Positions 1-8,737 of a stretch of DNA of 56,295 nt are shown here, in pieces. The DNA comes from Nocardioides lianchengensis. Its GTDB lineage: Bacteria; Actinomycetota; Actinomycetes; Propionibacteriales; Nocardioidaceae. Location of the stretch: positions 66,358-122,652 of the forward strand of contig NZ_FMZM01000009.1 in assembly GCF_900101465.1 (NCBI RefSeq), read 5' to 3'. The position numbers and the translations under genes were made by a program. Within the stretch, counting starts at the first letter, position 1. Each line of letters opens with the position of its first letter. A model generated the notes under the pieces. That model worked only from the letters and a program-made list of their open reading frames with translations, was not told the origin of the DNA and searched no databases.

Positions 1-9
1 TGGCTGCGG

Positions 10-60
10 GGGTCTCGACGGGCGCTCAGGACTTCGTCCTTCACTGCTCGACCACCGGGG
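10..60. repeat. Interspersed palindromic repeat, copy 1
   Basis: It runs from GGTCTCGAC to CGACCACCGG and is nearly the reverse complement of the copy at 21918-21963, sharing the inner part GCTCAGGACTTCGTCC. It lies just downstream of the lytic transglycosylase gene. It belongs to a REP-like family with at least nine members in this window. A role as a transcript end or stabiliser is inference. Confidence 0.7.
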
Positions 61-75
61 GCAAGGTCGGGCGAA

Positions 76-828
76 TCAGCGCGAGGTGCGCTCGGCGTAT
101 GCCGTGGCGGCGGAGTGGACGGCGTCGACGTAGGTCTGCGCGTGGTTGTAGGAGAAGATCGCGTCCGCCCAGCCCTGGCCGGTGGTGAGGTCGTGGCCGT
201 CGGCGCAGAGGTAGCGGGCGGCGGCGTAGGCGGCGTCGTCGAGGTCGTTAGGGTCGCTGACCCCGTCACCGTCGCCATCGGAGCCCCAGATGTCCCAGGT
301 GGTGGGGATGAACTGCATCGGGCCGACCGCGTGGTCCCACCGGTCGTTGCCGTGCCACATCGTGCTCTCGGGCGTCGCGGGGATCGCGGCGAAGCTGCCG
401 GACCCGTCGAGGGCCGGACCGAGGATGCGCGAGGAGGAGTGGCCGTCGGCCTGGAGGACCCGGTCGCCGATCGTGCCGTGCTGGGACTCCACCCAGCCGA
501 TGCCGGCGAGCGTCGTCCAGCCCAGCGAGCAGGACTTGTCGACCCGCAGCTGGGCCGTGGCGTAGGCGCGCAGCGCCGGCTCGGGGACGCCCGAGGCCTC
601 GGCGTTGGTGGCGAGCCAGCCCGCGTCGACGACCGGGACTCCGACGGGCTCCCCCGCGGGCGCGACCGGGGCCGCCGCCTCGGCCGGGACGGGCGCGGCG
701 ACGTACGCCTGCTGCTGCGATACGTCGATCTCGGCCGGCGCGAGCAGGGTGAGCGAGGCGAGGTAGCCGAGCCCGGCCACGGCGACCAACAGGGCCGCCA
801 GCAGGCCGATGAGTCGAGCAGGACTCAC
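76..828 (-). CDS. Secreted lytic murein transglycosylase (SLT/MltB-like)
   Basis: This 250-residue protein has an N-terminal membrane or signal segment (about residues 6-28) and a lysozyme-like transglycosylase domain. The visible motifs are GWVESQHG, with the likely catalytic Glu, and VGPMQFIPTTW, followed by a DGDGDG stretch, AAARYLC and FSYNHAQTYVDAV, all typical of secreted actinobacterial transglycosylases. The enzyme cleaves peptidoglycan glycan strands outside the membrane. Its GTG start overlaps the pstB stop codon (GTGA), so the two genes are probably translationally coupled. It may open the wall for the large surface proteins encoded upstream; that is inference. Family assignment is firm, the exact substrate is not known. 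Confidence 0.85.
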   Translation of the reverse strand: MSPARLIGLLAALLVAVAGLGYLASLTLLAPAEIDVSQQQAYVAAPVPAEAAAPVAPAGEPVGVPVVDAGWLATNAEASGVPEPALRAYATAQLRVDKSCSLGWTTLAGIGWVESQHGTIGDRVLQADGHSSSRILGPALDGSGSFAAIPATPESTMWHGNDRWDHAVGPMQFIPTTWDIWGSDGDGDGVSDPNDLDDAAYAAARYLCADGHDLTTGQGWADAIFSYNHAQTYVDAVHSAATAYAERTSR

Positions 829-1679
829 CCGAAACGACCGTTGACGTAGTCGTTCGTGCGCTGGTCCTGCGGGTTGGAGAACATGGCAGCAGTATCCCCG
901 TGCTCGACGATGACGCCGGGGGTGCCCTGGGCGGCGAGGAAGAAGGCGCAGGTGTTCGACACCCGCGCGGCCTGCTGCATGTTGTGGGTCACGATGACGA
1001 TGGTGACCTCCTTCGCCAGCTCGAGCATGGTCTCCTCGATGACCCGGGTCGACGTCGGGTCGAGGGCCGAGCAGGGCTCGTCCATCAGCAGCACGCGGGG
1101 CTTGATGGCCAGGGAGCGGGCGATGCAGAGCCGCTGCTGCTGACCGCCGGAGAGGCCGCCGCCGGGGGCGTCGAGGCGGTCCTTGACCTCGTTCCAGAGG
1201 CCACCACGGACCAGGCAGTACTCGACGAGTGCGTCGCGGTCGGACTTGGACGCCTTGGCGCCGGTGAGCTTGAGGCCGGCGAGCACGTTCTCGCGGATGG
1301 ACATCGCGGGGAACGGATTGGGCTTCTGGAACACCATGCCGATGCTGCGCCGCGCGTCGGTGAGCTTGCGCTGCGGGTCGTAGATGTCGTCGCCGTCGAG
1401 CAGCACCTCGCCCGCGAGCTGGGCCGACGGCACCAGCTCGTGCATGCGGTTGAGGATGCGCAGGAAGGTCGACTTGCCGCAGCCGGAGGGGCCGATGAGG
1501 GCCGTGATCTGGCCGGCGGGCATGTTCAGCGAGACCCGGTCGAGCACCTTGCGCTCACCGAACCAGGCGGTGATCTCGCGGGCGTCCAGCGCGGCGAGCG
1601 GCCGAGTGGGCGGCACGGCGACGTACGCGTCCTCGACGGCGGGGATCTGGGTGGTCGGGGCCTCGGGCAGCGTGCTCAT
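825..1679 (-). CDS. pstB: Phosphate ABC transporter ATP-binding protein PstB
   Basis: This 284-residue cytoplasmic ATPase drives the PstCA permease encoded at 8734-10925. The ABC signatures are complete: Walker A GPSGCGKST, Q-loop VFQKPNPFP, signature LSGGQQQRLCIARSLA, Walker B VLLMDEPCSALDP and switch His in IVTHNMQQA. VFQKPNPFPAMSI is typical of PstB. About 30 N-terminal residues extend beyond the usual start of the family. It is separated from the rest of the operon by a PstS-like gene and a strong hairpin (1716-1752), which could set its level apart from the binding proteins. No phoU is seen in this window. Confidence 0.95.
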   Translation of the reverse strand: MSTLPEAPTTQIPAVEDAYVAVPPTRPLAALDAREITAWFGERKVLDRVSLNMPAGQITALIGPSGCGKSTFLRILNRMHELVPSAQLAGEVLLDGDDIYDPQRKLTDARRSIGMVFQKPNPFPAMSIRENVLAGLKLTGAKASKSDRDALVEYCLVRGGLWNEVKDRLDAPGGGLSGGQQQRLCIARSLAIKPRVLLMDEPCSALDPTSTRVIEETMLELAKEVTIVIVTHNMQQAARVSNTCAFFLAAQGTPGVIVEHGDTAAMFSNPQDQRTNDYVNGRFG

Positions 1680-1715
1680 CGGGTTCTCTCAGGGTTGGTA
1701 CGACGGGGAGCGGGT

Positions 1716-1752
1716 CCGGGCCCGGGACGCGGAGTGCGCGTCCCGGGCCCGG
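1716..1752 (-). terminator. 16-bp perfect hairpin between PstS-like gene and pstB
   Basis: The arms CCGGGCCCGGGACGCG and CGCGTCCCGGGCCCGG pair perfectly around a five-base loop. There is no T tract, so full termination is doubtful. It lies between the highly charged C-terminus of the PstS-like gene and pstB. Partial termination or protection of the upstream mRNA would give more binding protein than ATPase; that is inference. Confidence 0.6.
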
Positions 1753-1759
1753 CCGGGAA

Positions 1760-3382
1760 TCACTTCTTCTTCTTGGCCTTCGCCACCTTGACGGTGACGG
1801 CCTTGACCGAGCCGACGCTGTTCGCGTCACCGGCCCAGACGACGCGCAGCTTGTTCTTGCCCGCCTTCAGGCCCTTCTTCAGGGTGAGCTTCGCCTTGCC
1901 GTTGACCAGCTTGCCGGAGGCGATGGTCTTGCTGCCCTTGGTGACCTTGATCGTGCCGGTCGCCTTCGCCGACACGCCGGCGAGGGTGACGGTGGCGGTG
2001 CCGCGGACGGCCTTGCCGGCCTTGGCAGCCTTCTTCGGGAGGACGACCTTCAGGACGGAGGAGGTCTTCACCCGACCGGCACCGGTGGCCTGCGAGGGCT
2101 CGAAGACCGAGCCGGCGGCCGGGACGAACTCGGCGCGGTAGCTGCGGTTGCCCGGGGCCAGACCGGCGACGGTGGTCGTGGCCTGACCCGAGATGAGGGC
2201 GACGCCGGCGCGCAGCACCTTCGCGCCGTCGTAGAAGGTCACGGTGCCGCGCGGGGCGGTCGAGCCGGAGACCACGGCGGTGAGCTTGGCGGAGCGAGCG
2301 GTGGTGCTGGCGACCGACAGGCGGACCGAGGTCACGACGGCCTGGTTCAGCGTGAAGTTGCTGGTCGAGCTCTGGGTCGGCAGACCGCACTCGCCGCCCT
2401 TGGCCTCGGTGGCGAGCTGCTTGAGGCCGCCCTGCTCGATGAACGGCCGGGCCGCGGTCGAGCAGAAGAAGCCGTCCTCGCCGAAGACCGCCTGGACCTT
2501 CGGGTCGGTCAGCGAGGACTGCCGCACGACGTTGTAGACCGCACGGTCGGCCTTCCAGCCGGTGCCCGCGGCGTCGCTGGTGAGGCGGAGGCTGCCCTTC
2601 AGGAGCTCCGCGCGGCCGAGCGAGAACGGCGCCACGGCGTTCGGGTTGTTCTTGACGGTCGTGTCGTCGTGCTCCTGCACCTCGACGACCGTGCCGGCCA
2701 GGGTCACGTCGCTGCCCTTGATGGCCTTCAGCTGGGCCAGGAAGAAGTCGCGGGTGCCAGAGCCGCCCTGCGGGACCTTCGGCGCGATGACGCCGGCCTT
2801 GCCGCCGGGGAGCTGGTTCCAGTTGGTGATGTCACCCTCGTAGATGTCCACGATCTGCGCGGGCGTGAGCGACGCCGGGGCGTTGGACGCCACGCTGCCC
2901 GAGACCGCGATGCGGAGGGTGTCGAGGCCGAACGGGTAGAGGCGCAGGCCGGCGGCCTTCTCGTTGTCGTTCAGGCCGGAGGACGACCGGGCGAAGTCGA
3001 GCTCGACCTGGTTGTTGGCGCCGTAGAGCAGGCCCTTGCCACCGCCGGAGCCGTTCGGACGGTTGATCACCGTGGCGGTCGGGGTCGAGGGCAGGCTGAT
3101 CGTGTTGGCCGGGGCGGGGGCGGCCGGCTGCGGCTGGGCCGCGTAGCTGGCGACCTTGAACCCGGCGTTCGGGAAGGCCGAGTTGAACGCCTCCGCGACG
3201 TAGTGCACCGAACCCATCGTGGTGTCCGAGCCGCCGCCGATCAGGTCCGCCGAGACGGGCGTGAAGCTCGGGTCGAGCTCGTGCTTGGTGTAGACGGCCG
3301 AGGCCGGTGCGGCAGTCAGGGCGATCCCCGACACGGCCACCGCAGCGGTGGCCAGGCCGGCGAGCAGCTTGCGTGCGTGCAT
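1760..3382 (-). CDS. Secreted PstS-like binding protein with Ig-like repeats
   Basis: This is a 540-residue exported protein. I chose the ATG at 3382, preceded by GAAGGAAAT, because MHARKLLAG...APASA is a clear signal peptide. Residues about 45-330 form a PstS-type domain: LIGGGSDTT near the N-terminus, VELDFARSSSG, SLTPAQIVDIYEGDITNW (171-188) and GGSGTR (206-211), which matches the anion-binding GSGT loop but lacks the preceding Arg-Ser-Asp. Residues about 350-540 form two Ig-like repeats of the bacterial type (GTVTFYDGAKVL; RVVWAGD) and end in a Lys-rich tail. There is no C-terminal membrane segment or LPXTG. It probably binds phosphate or another oxyanion outside the membrane; the repeats suggest wall contact. 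Confidence 0.8.
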   Translation of the reverse strand: MHARKLLAGLATAAVAVSGIALTAAPASAVYTKHELDPSFTPVSADLIGGGSDTTMGSVHYVAEAFNSAFPNAGFKVASYAAQPQPAAPAPANTISLPSTPTATVINRPNGSGGGKGLLYGANNQVELDFARSSSGLNDNEKAAGLRLYPFGLDTLRIAVSGSVASNAPASLTPAQIVDIYEGDITNWNQLPGGKAGVIAPKVPQGGSGTRDFFLAQLKAIKGSDVTLAGTVVEVQEHDDTTVKNNPNAVAPFSLGRAELLKGSLRLTSDAAGTGWKADRAVYNVVRQSSLTDPKVQAVFGEDGFFCSTAARPFIEQGGLKQLATEAKGGECGLPTQSSTSNFTLNQAVVTSVRLSVASTTARSAKLTAVVSGSTAPRGTVTFYDGAKVLRAGVALISGQATTTVAGLAPGNRSYRAEFVPAAGSVFEPSQATGAGRVKTSSVLKVVLPKKAAKAGKAVRGTATVTLAGVSAKATGTIKVTKGSKTIASGKLVNGKAKLTLKKGLKAGKNKLRVVWAGDANSVGSVKAVTVKVAKAKKKK

Positions 3383-3507
3383 CAGTTGGATTTCCTTCTC
3401 GATGTCGGCCGCGGTGCGGCCTGGTTGGGTTGCGGCTCGATCGTGGGACGGATGTCCCGCTGCCGCGGTCGGTTTGGTCTGGAGTTGGCGTGGTCGCCGT
3501 CTGTCGT
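3383..3507 (-). promoter_or_regulatory. Intercistronic leader of the Ig-repeat PstS-like gene
   Basis: This is the widest gap inside the pst-type operon. It holds a small hairpin (GGGAC-GGAT-GTCCC, 3445-3458) and the ribosome site GAAGGAAAT next to the ATG at 3382. I see no clear promoter or PHO box, but an internal promoter cannot be excluded. Confidence 0.4.
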
Positions 3508-4479
3508 TCAGACGAGGTTGGGCAGGAGCCGCATCACCACGTCGGTCGTCTGCCAGGCGAGGGCGAGGGCGACCGGGGTCGCCACCACCCACACGAGGAC
3601 GGCGGAGTAGCGCTGCCGCGCCGCGACGACCGCGAGGGTCAGCGCGAGCAGCAGGGCCAGGCAGAGGGAGAGCAGCGGGAGCGCGGACGACCGATCGGTG
3701 GCCATCGGCTTCTCGGCGGCCGGGACGCCGGCCGGCCGGCCGGCCGGTGCCCCGAAGGCCTCCGGCGCCTCGGCGTCGACGTACACGACCTCGCCGGGGC
3801 TGAGCGCGGCGAGCCGCCCCTCGCCCTCCGCGCTGATCAGGGTCAGCCGGGCGGTGCCGGCCGGACGTGGCTGGGGCTCGGGGTCGCCGGCCCGGCGCAC
3901 GCCGAGGACGGTGAACGTCTTGACACCCTGGCCCACGGTCACCGTGATCGGATCGCCCGCCTGGAGGTCGCCGATCTCGCCGAACGGGGCGCCGTACGAC
4001 GCGCCCCGGCCCATGAGCACCGACTCGCCGTCCTGGCCGGGCAGCACCGAGCTGCGCACGTGTCCCGGTCCGGCGAGCAGGTCGCCGGACGCGGTGCCCT
4101 CCACGACGACCTCGTCCATCCCGATCGCCGGCACCTGGACCAGCGCCACCGGAGTGCCCGGGTCGATCGGCTGGTCGCCCATCGGGGCGGTCAGGTTGGC
4201 CAGCTGGCCCCTGAAGTCGCGGTAGAGCAGGTCCTGGGACCGCTCGTGGGAGAGCCCGCCCAGCACCAGCATCTGCAGGAAGACCCAGCAGGTGACCAGC
4301 GCGACCATCGTGACGGCGGAGGACACACCGGCGACCTTGGCGTCCTGGGGACGGGCGGCCCGTGCTGGGCGAGGAGCCCGCGGGGGTCGGGGAGGCTTGC
4401 TGTCGGCCCGCCGCTGCGGCGCCGACGACGGGGTGGGCTCGGTCACCGGGCTGTCCGGTCCGGACATCGTCGTCGTCAT
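3508..4479 (-). CDS. Sortase-fold membrane protein lacking catalytic His and Cys
   Basis: This 323-residue protein has a Pro/Arg-rich cytoplasmic N-terminus, a membrane segment (about 50-76), an extracellular class E-type sortase domain (about 108-238) and two more membrane segments (about 265-287 and 291-310). The sortase fold is plain: VPAIGMDEVVVEGTASGDL, GPGHVRSSVLPGQDG, YGAPFGEIGDLQAGDPITV. Family members have AGHRTTYG and LTTCHP; here these are MGRGASYG (His to Arg158) and LISAEG (Cys to Ala217). A transpeptidase reaction is therefore unlikely. The gene overlaps its upstream neighbour by ATGA. I infer a structural or chaperone role in holding the PstS-like proteins at the surface; no such function is known to me. 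Confidence 0.8.
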   Translation of the reverse strand: MTTTMSGPDSPVTEPTPSSAPQRRADSKPPRPPRAPRPARAARPQDAKVAGVSSAVTMVALVTCWVFLQMLVLGGLSHERSQDLLYRDFRGQLANLTAPMGDQPIDPGTPVALVQVPAIGMDEVVVEGTASGDLLAGPGHVRSSVLPGQDGESVLMGRGASYGAPFGEIGDLQAGDPITVTVGQGVKTFTVLGVRRAGDPEPQPRPAGTARLTLISAEGEGRLAALSPGEVVYVDAEAPEAFGAPAGRPAGVPAAEKPMATDRSSALPLLSLCLALLLALTLAVVAARQRYSAVLVWVVATPVALALAWQTTDVVMRLLPNLV

Positions 4480-7091
4480 CGCCGCCTCGGTCCCTGTACG
4501 ACGAACCGCAGCAGGCTGGCGAGCGCGATCCCGAGCAGGCCGATGAGCAGCAGCGTCGGCATCACCCGGCTCGCCGTACCGGAGCTGATCGACGCGGTCG
4601 GATCGGTCGCCACCGGGGCGGTCGTGGCCGACACCGTCGGCACGGCCGAGGGTGCGGCGCTGGGTGCCACCCCCGTCGGCGCGGCGGCCGGCGGGTCGGC
4701 GGCGTCGACGGCGGGCGCAGCGGTGCTCGGGGTCGACGACGGGGTCCCGCTCGGCTTCGGCGTCGGGGCCGGCCGCTGCTTCTCGACCGCGGTCGCGACC
4801 TCCTGCGCCGCCGCGTACAGCTCGGCGGTCACCCCCCGCTTGGTGATCGGGAGGAACCCGCCCGGGAGCTGGCCGTTCCCGCTGCCGGGCCGCTGACCCT
4901 CGGTGATCGAGACCCGGATGAACTGGGCGACCTTGTCGGCGTCCTCCTGACCCGCGTTGCGGAGCCGGGCGGCGGTGTAGACGACCATCGTCCCCGGGTA
5001 GGCCCTCGTGGAGCGACGCAGATCCTGCTGGCTGATCTCGAAGGCGCCGTACCTCTTCTCCCGCTCGGCGAGCTTCACGGCCGCGCCCAGCGAGGCGTCC
5101 GTGGCCGCGACGTACGAGCCGCCCTTGGCCTGCAACGCGGCGGTGCGGATGCCGAAGCGAGCGGCGTCACCCAGGCTGACGAGCCCGAGCATGAAGCGGG
5201 CGCCGTACGACTGCCGGTCGACCCGGCCCACCTTGTAGAGCGCGGTCGGGGCGTCGTACTCGCACTTGGTCTGCACGTTCGGCCAGGCGTCGAGGAGCGA
5301 CTCGCTGATGCGACGCATCGTCGGGACCGGGGCGGCCAGCTGGCTGAAGTAGACCGCCGGGTTCTGCTGGCGGCAGGTGCTGCCAGTCTTGGGGATGTAC
5401 TCGTCGAGCAGGGGCCAGCTGGACCGGGGCAGGGAGACCTTGCGGTAGGCCGGGTTGACCTTCATGCCCCATGGGTCGGCCTTGCCGTTGACGAAGGCCA
5501 TGGCGGCCTCGTCGGCCGCGATGTAGGCCGTCAGCTGCTCGACGACGTCGGAGGCGTTCGCCAGGCCGAGCAGCGTCGCGCCCGTCTCCTGGGAGTCGAG
5601 CTTCAGGCCGGGGTTGAGCTTCGTGAACTCCGGGTCGCTCATCAACCCGAGCGGGTTCTCCTTGATGCCGGGGTGGTCACGCCCGAGGTCGGAGCCCAGG
5701 TAGGACTGGGTGAGCAGCTTCGCGAGCAGGCGCGGGTTCAGCCGCAGGCGCTCGTACTCACCGGCGTTGTTCGGACGGTCGATGACGTAGCCGATGCCGA
5801 AGCCGGTGACCGCGGTCGGTGCGTAGCCCACCGGGTCGTCGCCCTTGCGCTCGTGCGCGGAGGAGACGATGGCGGCGGCACCGCCGCCCTTCTCCATCAG
5901 GTTGAACCCGGCCTCGTCGGACATCTGGTTGTGCTGGAACTTGAACCGCTTCTTGTCCAGGCAGTACGCCGGCGCCCACTGGAGGCCGGCCTGCGCGAGC
6001 AGCTCGGAGCCGTAGAAGCCGGTCGCCGGGCGCGAGTCGAGGACGTCGCAGGTGTTCGGCGGCAGGCCGAAGGTGATCGGGACGGTGAACCGGTGCTTCC
6101 AGTTCGACGGCGACCACCAGTACGACGGCGAGACCGCCGCGTCGACGCCCTGGCCGGCGAAGTTGCTGGAGCCCGGGAGGTGCTGGCCGCCCCGACGGCA
6201 GGCCTGGTCGACCGGCGTCGCCGGACTCTCCTCCTGCGCGCAGCTGAGGCCGACGATCGGGATCACCACCACGGCGCACTTCACCTTGTTGCTGCACCCG
6301 AGCGACTCGTTCTCGACGTCGCTGCGGACCTCGAACTGGATCGAGCCGTTGCCCTCGGTATCGGTGAAGGCCGCCACCTCGGCCGGCGGGAACGCTGCGC
6401 CGACGGCCGCCTCGGGCGGCATGGTGTCGGACGAGCACGCGGGGAAGGCGGTGCCCTTCAGCGGCCGGAACGGCGTCAGCCGGGTCCAGAGGTCGGGAAC
6501 GACGGCGCTCTTGCAGGACGCCGGGTTGGGGTCGATGCCGGAGAACGGCTGGCGGTAGTCGGCCGAGGCGTCGAGGTCCTTGGTCCAGACCGCCGCCCCG
6601 CGCGAGACCGCCACCTGGGACCGCTGGAGGTTGGTGGCCGTCCAGCAGGTCTCCGGGGTCAGTCGCTGAGCAGCCGCGACGCTCGCGCTGTCGACACCGC
6701 GGCACTGCAGGACGACGACCGGGTACTCCTGGGCCATCCCCTTCTCGCCGTACGGGCTGCTCGCGCGGCCACCGCTGGGCTGGGCACCCTTCCAGGCGAT
6801 GTTGATCCGCTGACGGCCCCGCAGGTTCCGTGTCTGGTCGGCGGTCACCGTGACGTCGTTCTGGATCTGGACCTCGCGCTCCCCCGCGGCGTTGACGAAG
6901 ACCCGCTCCAGCCTTTTGGTCTGCGAGTACGCCGGCTTGGCCGCGGCCGAGCGGCCGACGACGACCGGCTCGTCGGCCGCGGAGGCACCGACCGGCGCCC
7001 ACGTCAGCAGGGCCGCTCCGACGAGCGCGACGCCGGCCACGGCCAACGGCCGCTTGCTGCGCTCGGACCACCAGGCGGAGAGGGCGCTCAT
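4476..7091 (-). CDS. Large membrane-anchored PstS-like surface protein
   Basis: This 871-residue protein starts with a signal peptide (cleavage near residue 39, GASA/ADEP), has a long ectodomain, a Pro/Ala/Thr-rich stalk (about 770-840) and one C-terminal membrane segment followed by VQGPRRR. The middle resembles the second half of PstS-type proteins: AAIVSSAHERKG, GFGIGYVIDRPN and LRLNPRLLAKLLTQSYLG, the last matching the family's (S)xexlakIftGeI helix. No GSGT loop is visible, so its ligand is unclear. Several Cys pairs (for example STCRQQ, QTKCEY) may form disulfides. It overlaps both neighbours by ATGA, which ties it to the transporter. There is no LPXTG. I regard it as a very divergent binding or docking protein. 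Confidence 0.65.
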   Translation of the reverse strand: MSALSAWWSERSKRPLAVAGVALVGAALLTWAPVGASAADEPVVVGRSAAAKPAYSQTKRLERVFVNAAGEREVQIQNDVTVTADQTRNLRGRQRINIAWKGAQPSGGRASSPYGEKGMAQEYPVVVLQCRGVDSASVAAAQRLTPETCWTATNLQRSQVAVSRGAAVWTKDLDASADYRQPFSGIDPNPASCKSAVVPDLWTRLTPFRPLKGTAFPACSSDTMPPEAAVGAAFPPAEVAAFTDTEGNGSIQFEVRSDVENESLGCSNKVKCAVVVIPIVGLSCAQEESPATPVDQACRRGGQHLPGSSNFAGQGVDAAVSPSYWWSPSNWKHRFTVPITFGLPPNTCDVLDSRPATGFYGSELLAQAGLQWAPAYCLDKKRFKFQHNQMSDEAGFNLMEKGGGAAAIVSSAHERKGDDPVGYAPTAVTGFGIGYVIDRPNNAGEYERLRLNPRLLAKLLTQSYLGSDLGRDHPGIKENPLGLMSDPEFTKLNPGLKLDSQETGATLLGLANASDVVEQLTAYIAADEAAMAFVNGKADPWGMKVNPAYRKVSLPRSSWPLLDEYIPKTGSTCRQQNPAVYFSQLAAPVPTMRRISESLLDAWPNVQTKCEYDAPTALYKVGRVDRQSYGARFMLGLVSLGDAARFGIRTAALQAKGGSYVAATDASLGAAVKLAEREKRYGAFEISQQDLRRSTRAYPGTMVVYTAARLRNAGQEDADKVAQFIRVSITEGQRPGSGNGQLPGGFLPITKRGVTAELYAAAQEVATAVEKQRPAPTPKPSGTPSSTPSTAAPAVDAADPPAAAPTGVAPSAAPSAVPTVSATTAPVATDPTASISSGTASRVMPTLLLIGLLGIALASLLRFVVQGPRRR

Positions 7092-8737
7092 CGGCGGGCC
7101 CCCGTCGTACCGGGACGGCGGCGCAGCGAGGCGGCGTACACCCCGGGCAGGACGACGAGCGCGACCAGCAGCCCGACGGCCAGCCAGCCGAACGGCGCGT
7201 TGTCGGCCGGGCGGGACGCCTCGAGCTCGGTGGCGCTCGCGAAGACCGCGGTGTCGGTCGTGGTGCCGGAGCCGTCGTCGGTGACGACGCCGGGGTCGCC
7301 GGCCGCGGGGTCGGTCCCGGGAACGGCGGCGTCGGTCGGGGCGTCACCCGGCGCGGCCGTGGCACCGCCACCGGCAGCCGGGGTCTGGGCCCCGCCACCG
7401 CCGGCGGCCGGGGCCTGGCTCGGGGTGTCGGCCGGCTTGGCGCCGCCCTGGCCGGTCTCCGTGCCGCACGGGCCGGCGCCGGTCTTGTCGCACGCCTCCG
7501 GCTGCGGGGCCTTCTCGGCCAGCAGGTTCTTGTTGAGGTTCTTGCCGTCGAAGGTCGGGTTGTTGCACGACTTCACGTCGCGGTTGGTGACCTCGACCTT
7601 CGGGTCCGCGGTCTTCAGCTTGGCCAGCTGCTGGAACCCGGCCTGGACGAGGTTGAGCGGCAGCGGGCTGTAGCCGTACGGGCCGGCCTTCGACTGCCCC
7701 GCGCACAGCGAGTAGAACATGAAGTCGGCGATGGTCTGCCGCTTCGCCGTGGTCATCCGGGTGTCGGTCTTCCCGGTGGGGATGATCATGTAGGAGTACG
7801 ACGAGATCGGGTACGCCCGCGGGTCCTTGTTGGTGTAGACCCCGTCCAGGATCTGCGTCAGGTAGAGCGGGCTGCTCTTGTCCTGGTTGATCTTGGCCTT
7901 GGTCAGCGCGACGGCGGTGTTGTACTCCGTCGGCTCGACGAAGTAGCCGGCGGCGTTCTCGACCTTGACGACCGGGTAGTCCTTGTCGAGCGGGTAGGCG
8001 TACTCGACGTACCCGATGGTGCCGTTGCCCGCGCTGCTGGCGATGTAGTTCATGACCTGGTCGGAGCCGGCCTGGCTCACCGCGCGTCCCTTGCGGGGGA
8101 AGTACGACGTGAGCCCGGACTTGCCGAAGAACTTGCGCCACGGACCGGGGTGGGCCTTGTCCATCCAGGTGGTGAACTGCGCCGTCGTACCGGAGCCGTC
8201 GGAGCGGACCACCGGGGTGATCGGCAGCTTGGGGAACGAGCGACCGTTGTTGTCCTTGGTGATCGCCGGGTCGTCCCAGCTGGTGATCTCGTTGGTGAAG
8301 ATCTTCGTCAGCGTCTCGCCCGACAGCCGCAGGTTGCGGACCTTCTGGTTGCCGATGTTGAGCTGGTAGGTGAAGGCGGTGCCGCCCGCGACGATCGGCA
8401 GGTAGGCGTACTCGCGGCCTGCGCTGGTGTCGGCGTTGCCCTGCTCGTCCTTGCCCTGGTAGGGGATCTCGGAGATCGCGAAGTCGGTGCTCTTCAGCGA
8501 GAAGTCCTTGCGGCCCTTCGACGAACCGCCGCCGGTGTAGACGACCTGCATGCCGTTGGAGTTCACGTCGGCGATCCACTGCTGGACGATCAGGTCGGAC
8601 CAGGTGGATCCGGTGCCCTCGATCTGGGCGTAGGTGGCGGCCGCGGCGGTGCCGGGCGTGCTGAAGGTGCACCCCAGCGCGATCAGGATCGCGATGACCG
8701 CACGGATGCTGCGGTGACGGGTGGACGGGCGGTTCAC
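7088..8737 (-). CDS. Membrane-anchored PstS-type phosphate-binding protein
   Basis: This 549-residue protein begins at a GTG that overlaps the pstA stop (GTGA) and follows a strong GGAGG. It has a signal peptide (to about residue 34), a PstS domain with GTGSTW (41-46), STDFAISEIP, ETLTKIFTNEITSWDD (141-156) and the full anion loop VVRSDGSGTT (177-185), then a Gly/Ala/Pro-rich stalk and a C-terminal membrane segment ending in ASLRRRPG. Because the ligand residues are kept, this is the most likely true phosphate receptor of the operon. Known PstS proteins are usually lipoproteins or periplasmic; here the anchor is C-terminal, and no LPXTG-type signal is present. Confidence 0.85.
   Translation of the reverse strand: MNRPSTRHRSIRAVIAILIALGCTFSTPGTAAAATYAQIEGTGSTWSDLIVQQWIADVNSNGMQVVYTGGGSSKGRKDFSLKSTDFAISEIPYQGKDEQGNADTSAGREYAYLPIVAGGTAFTYQLNIGNQKVRNLRLSGETLTKIFTNEITSWDDPAITKDNNGRSFPKLPITPVVRSDGSGTTAQFTTWMDKAHPGPWRKFFGKSGLTSYFPRKGRAVSQAGSDQVMNYIASSAGNGTIGYVEYAYPLDKDYPVVKVENAAGYFVEPTEYNTAVALTKAKINQDKSSPLYLTQILDGVYTNKDPRAYPISSYSYMIIPTGKTDTRMTTAKRQTIADFMFYSLCAGQSKAGPYGYSPLPLNLVQAGFQQLAKLKTADPKVEVTNRDVKSCNNPTFDGKNLNKNLLAEKAPQPEACDKTGAGPCGTETGQGGAKPADTPSQAPAAGGGGAQTPAAGGGATAAPGDAPTDAAVPGTDPAAGDPGVVTDDGSGTTTDTAVFASATELEASRPADNAPFGWLAVGLLVALVVLPGVYAASLRRRPGTTGARR

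Noticed and set aside
4362..7673. An 1103-codon open frame on the plus strand
   Set aside because: It lies opposite the 871-residue surface protein and its neighbours, has shadow composition and no recognisable domain.
4476..8737. LPXTG-type sorting signals in the anchored PstS-like proteins
   Set aside because: The regions before the C-terminal helices (for example ADNAPFGW and SSGTASRVMP) have no LPXTG, LAXTG or similar motif.
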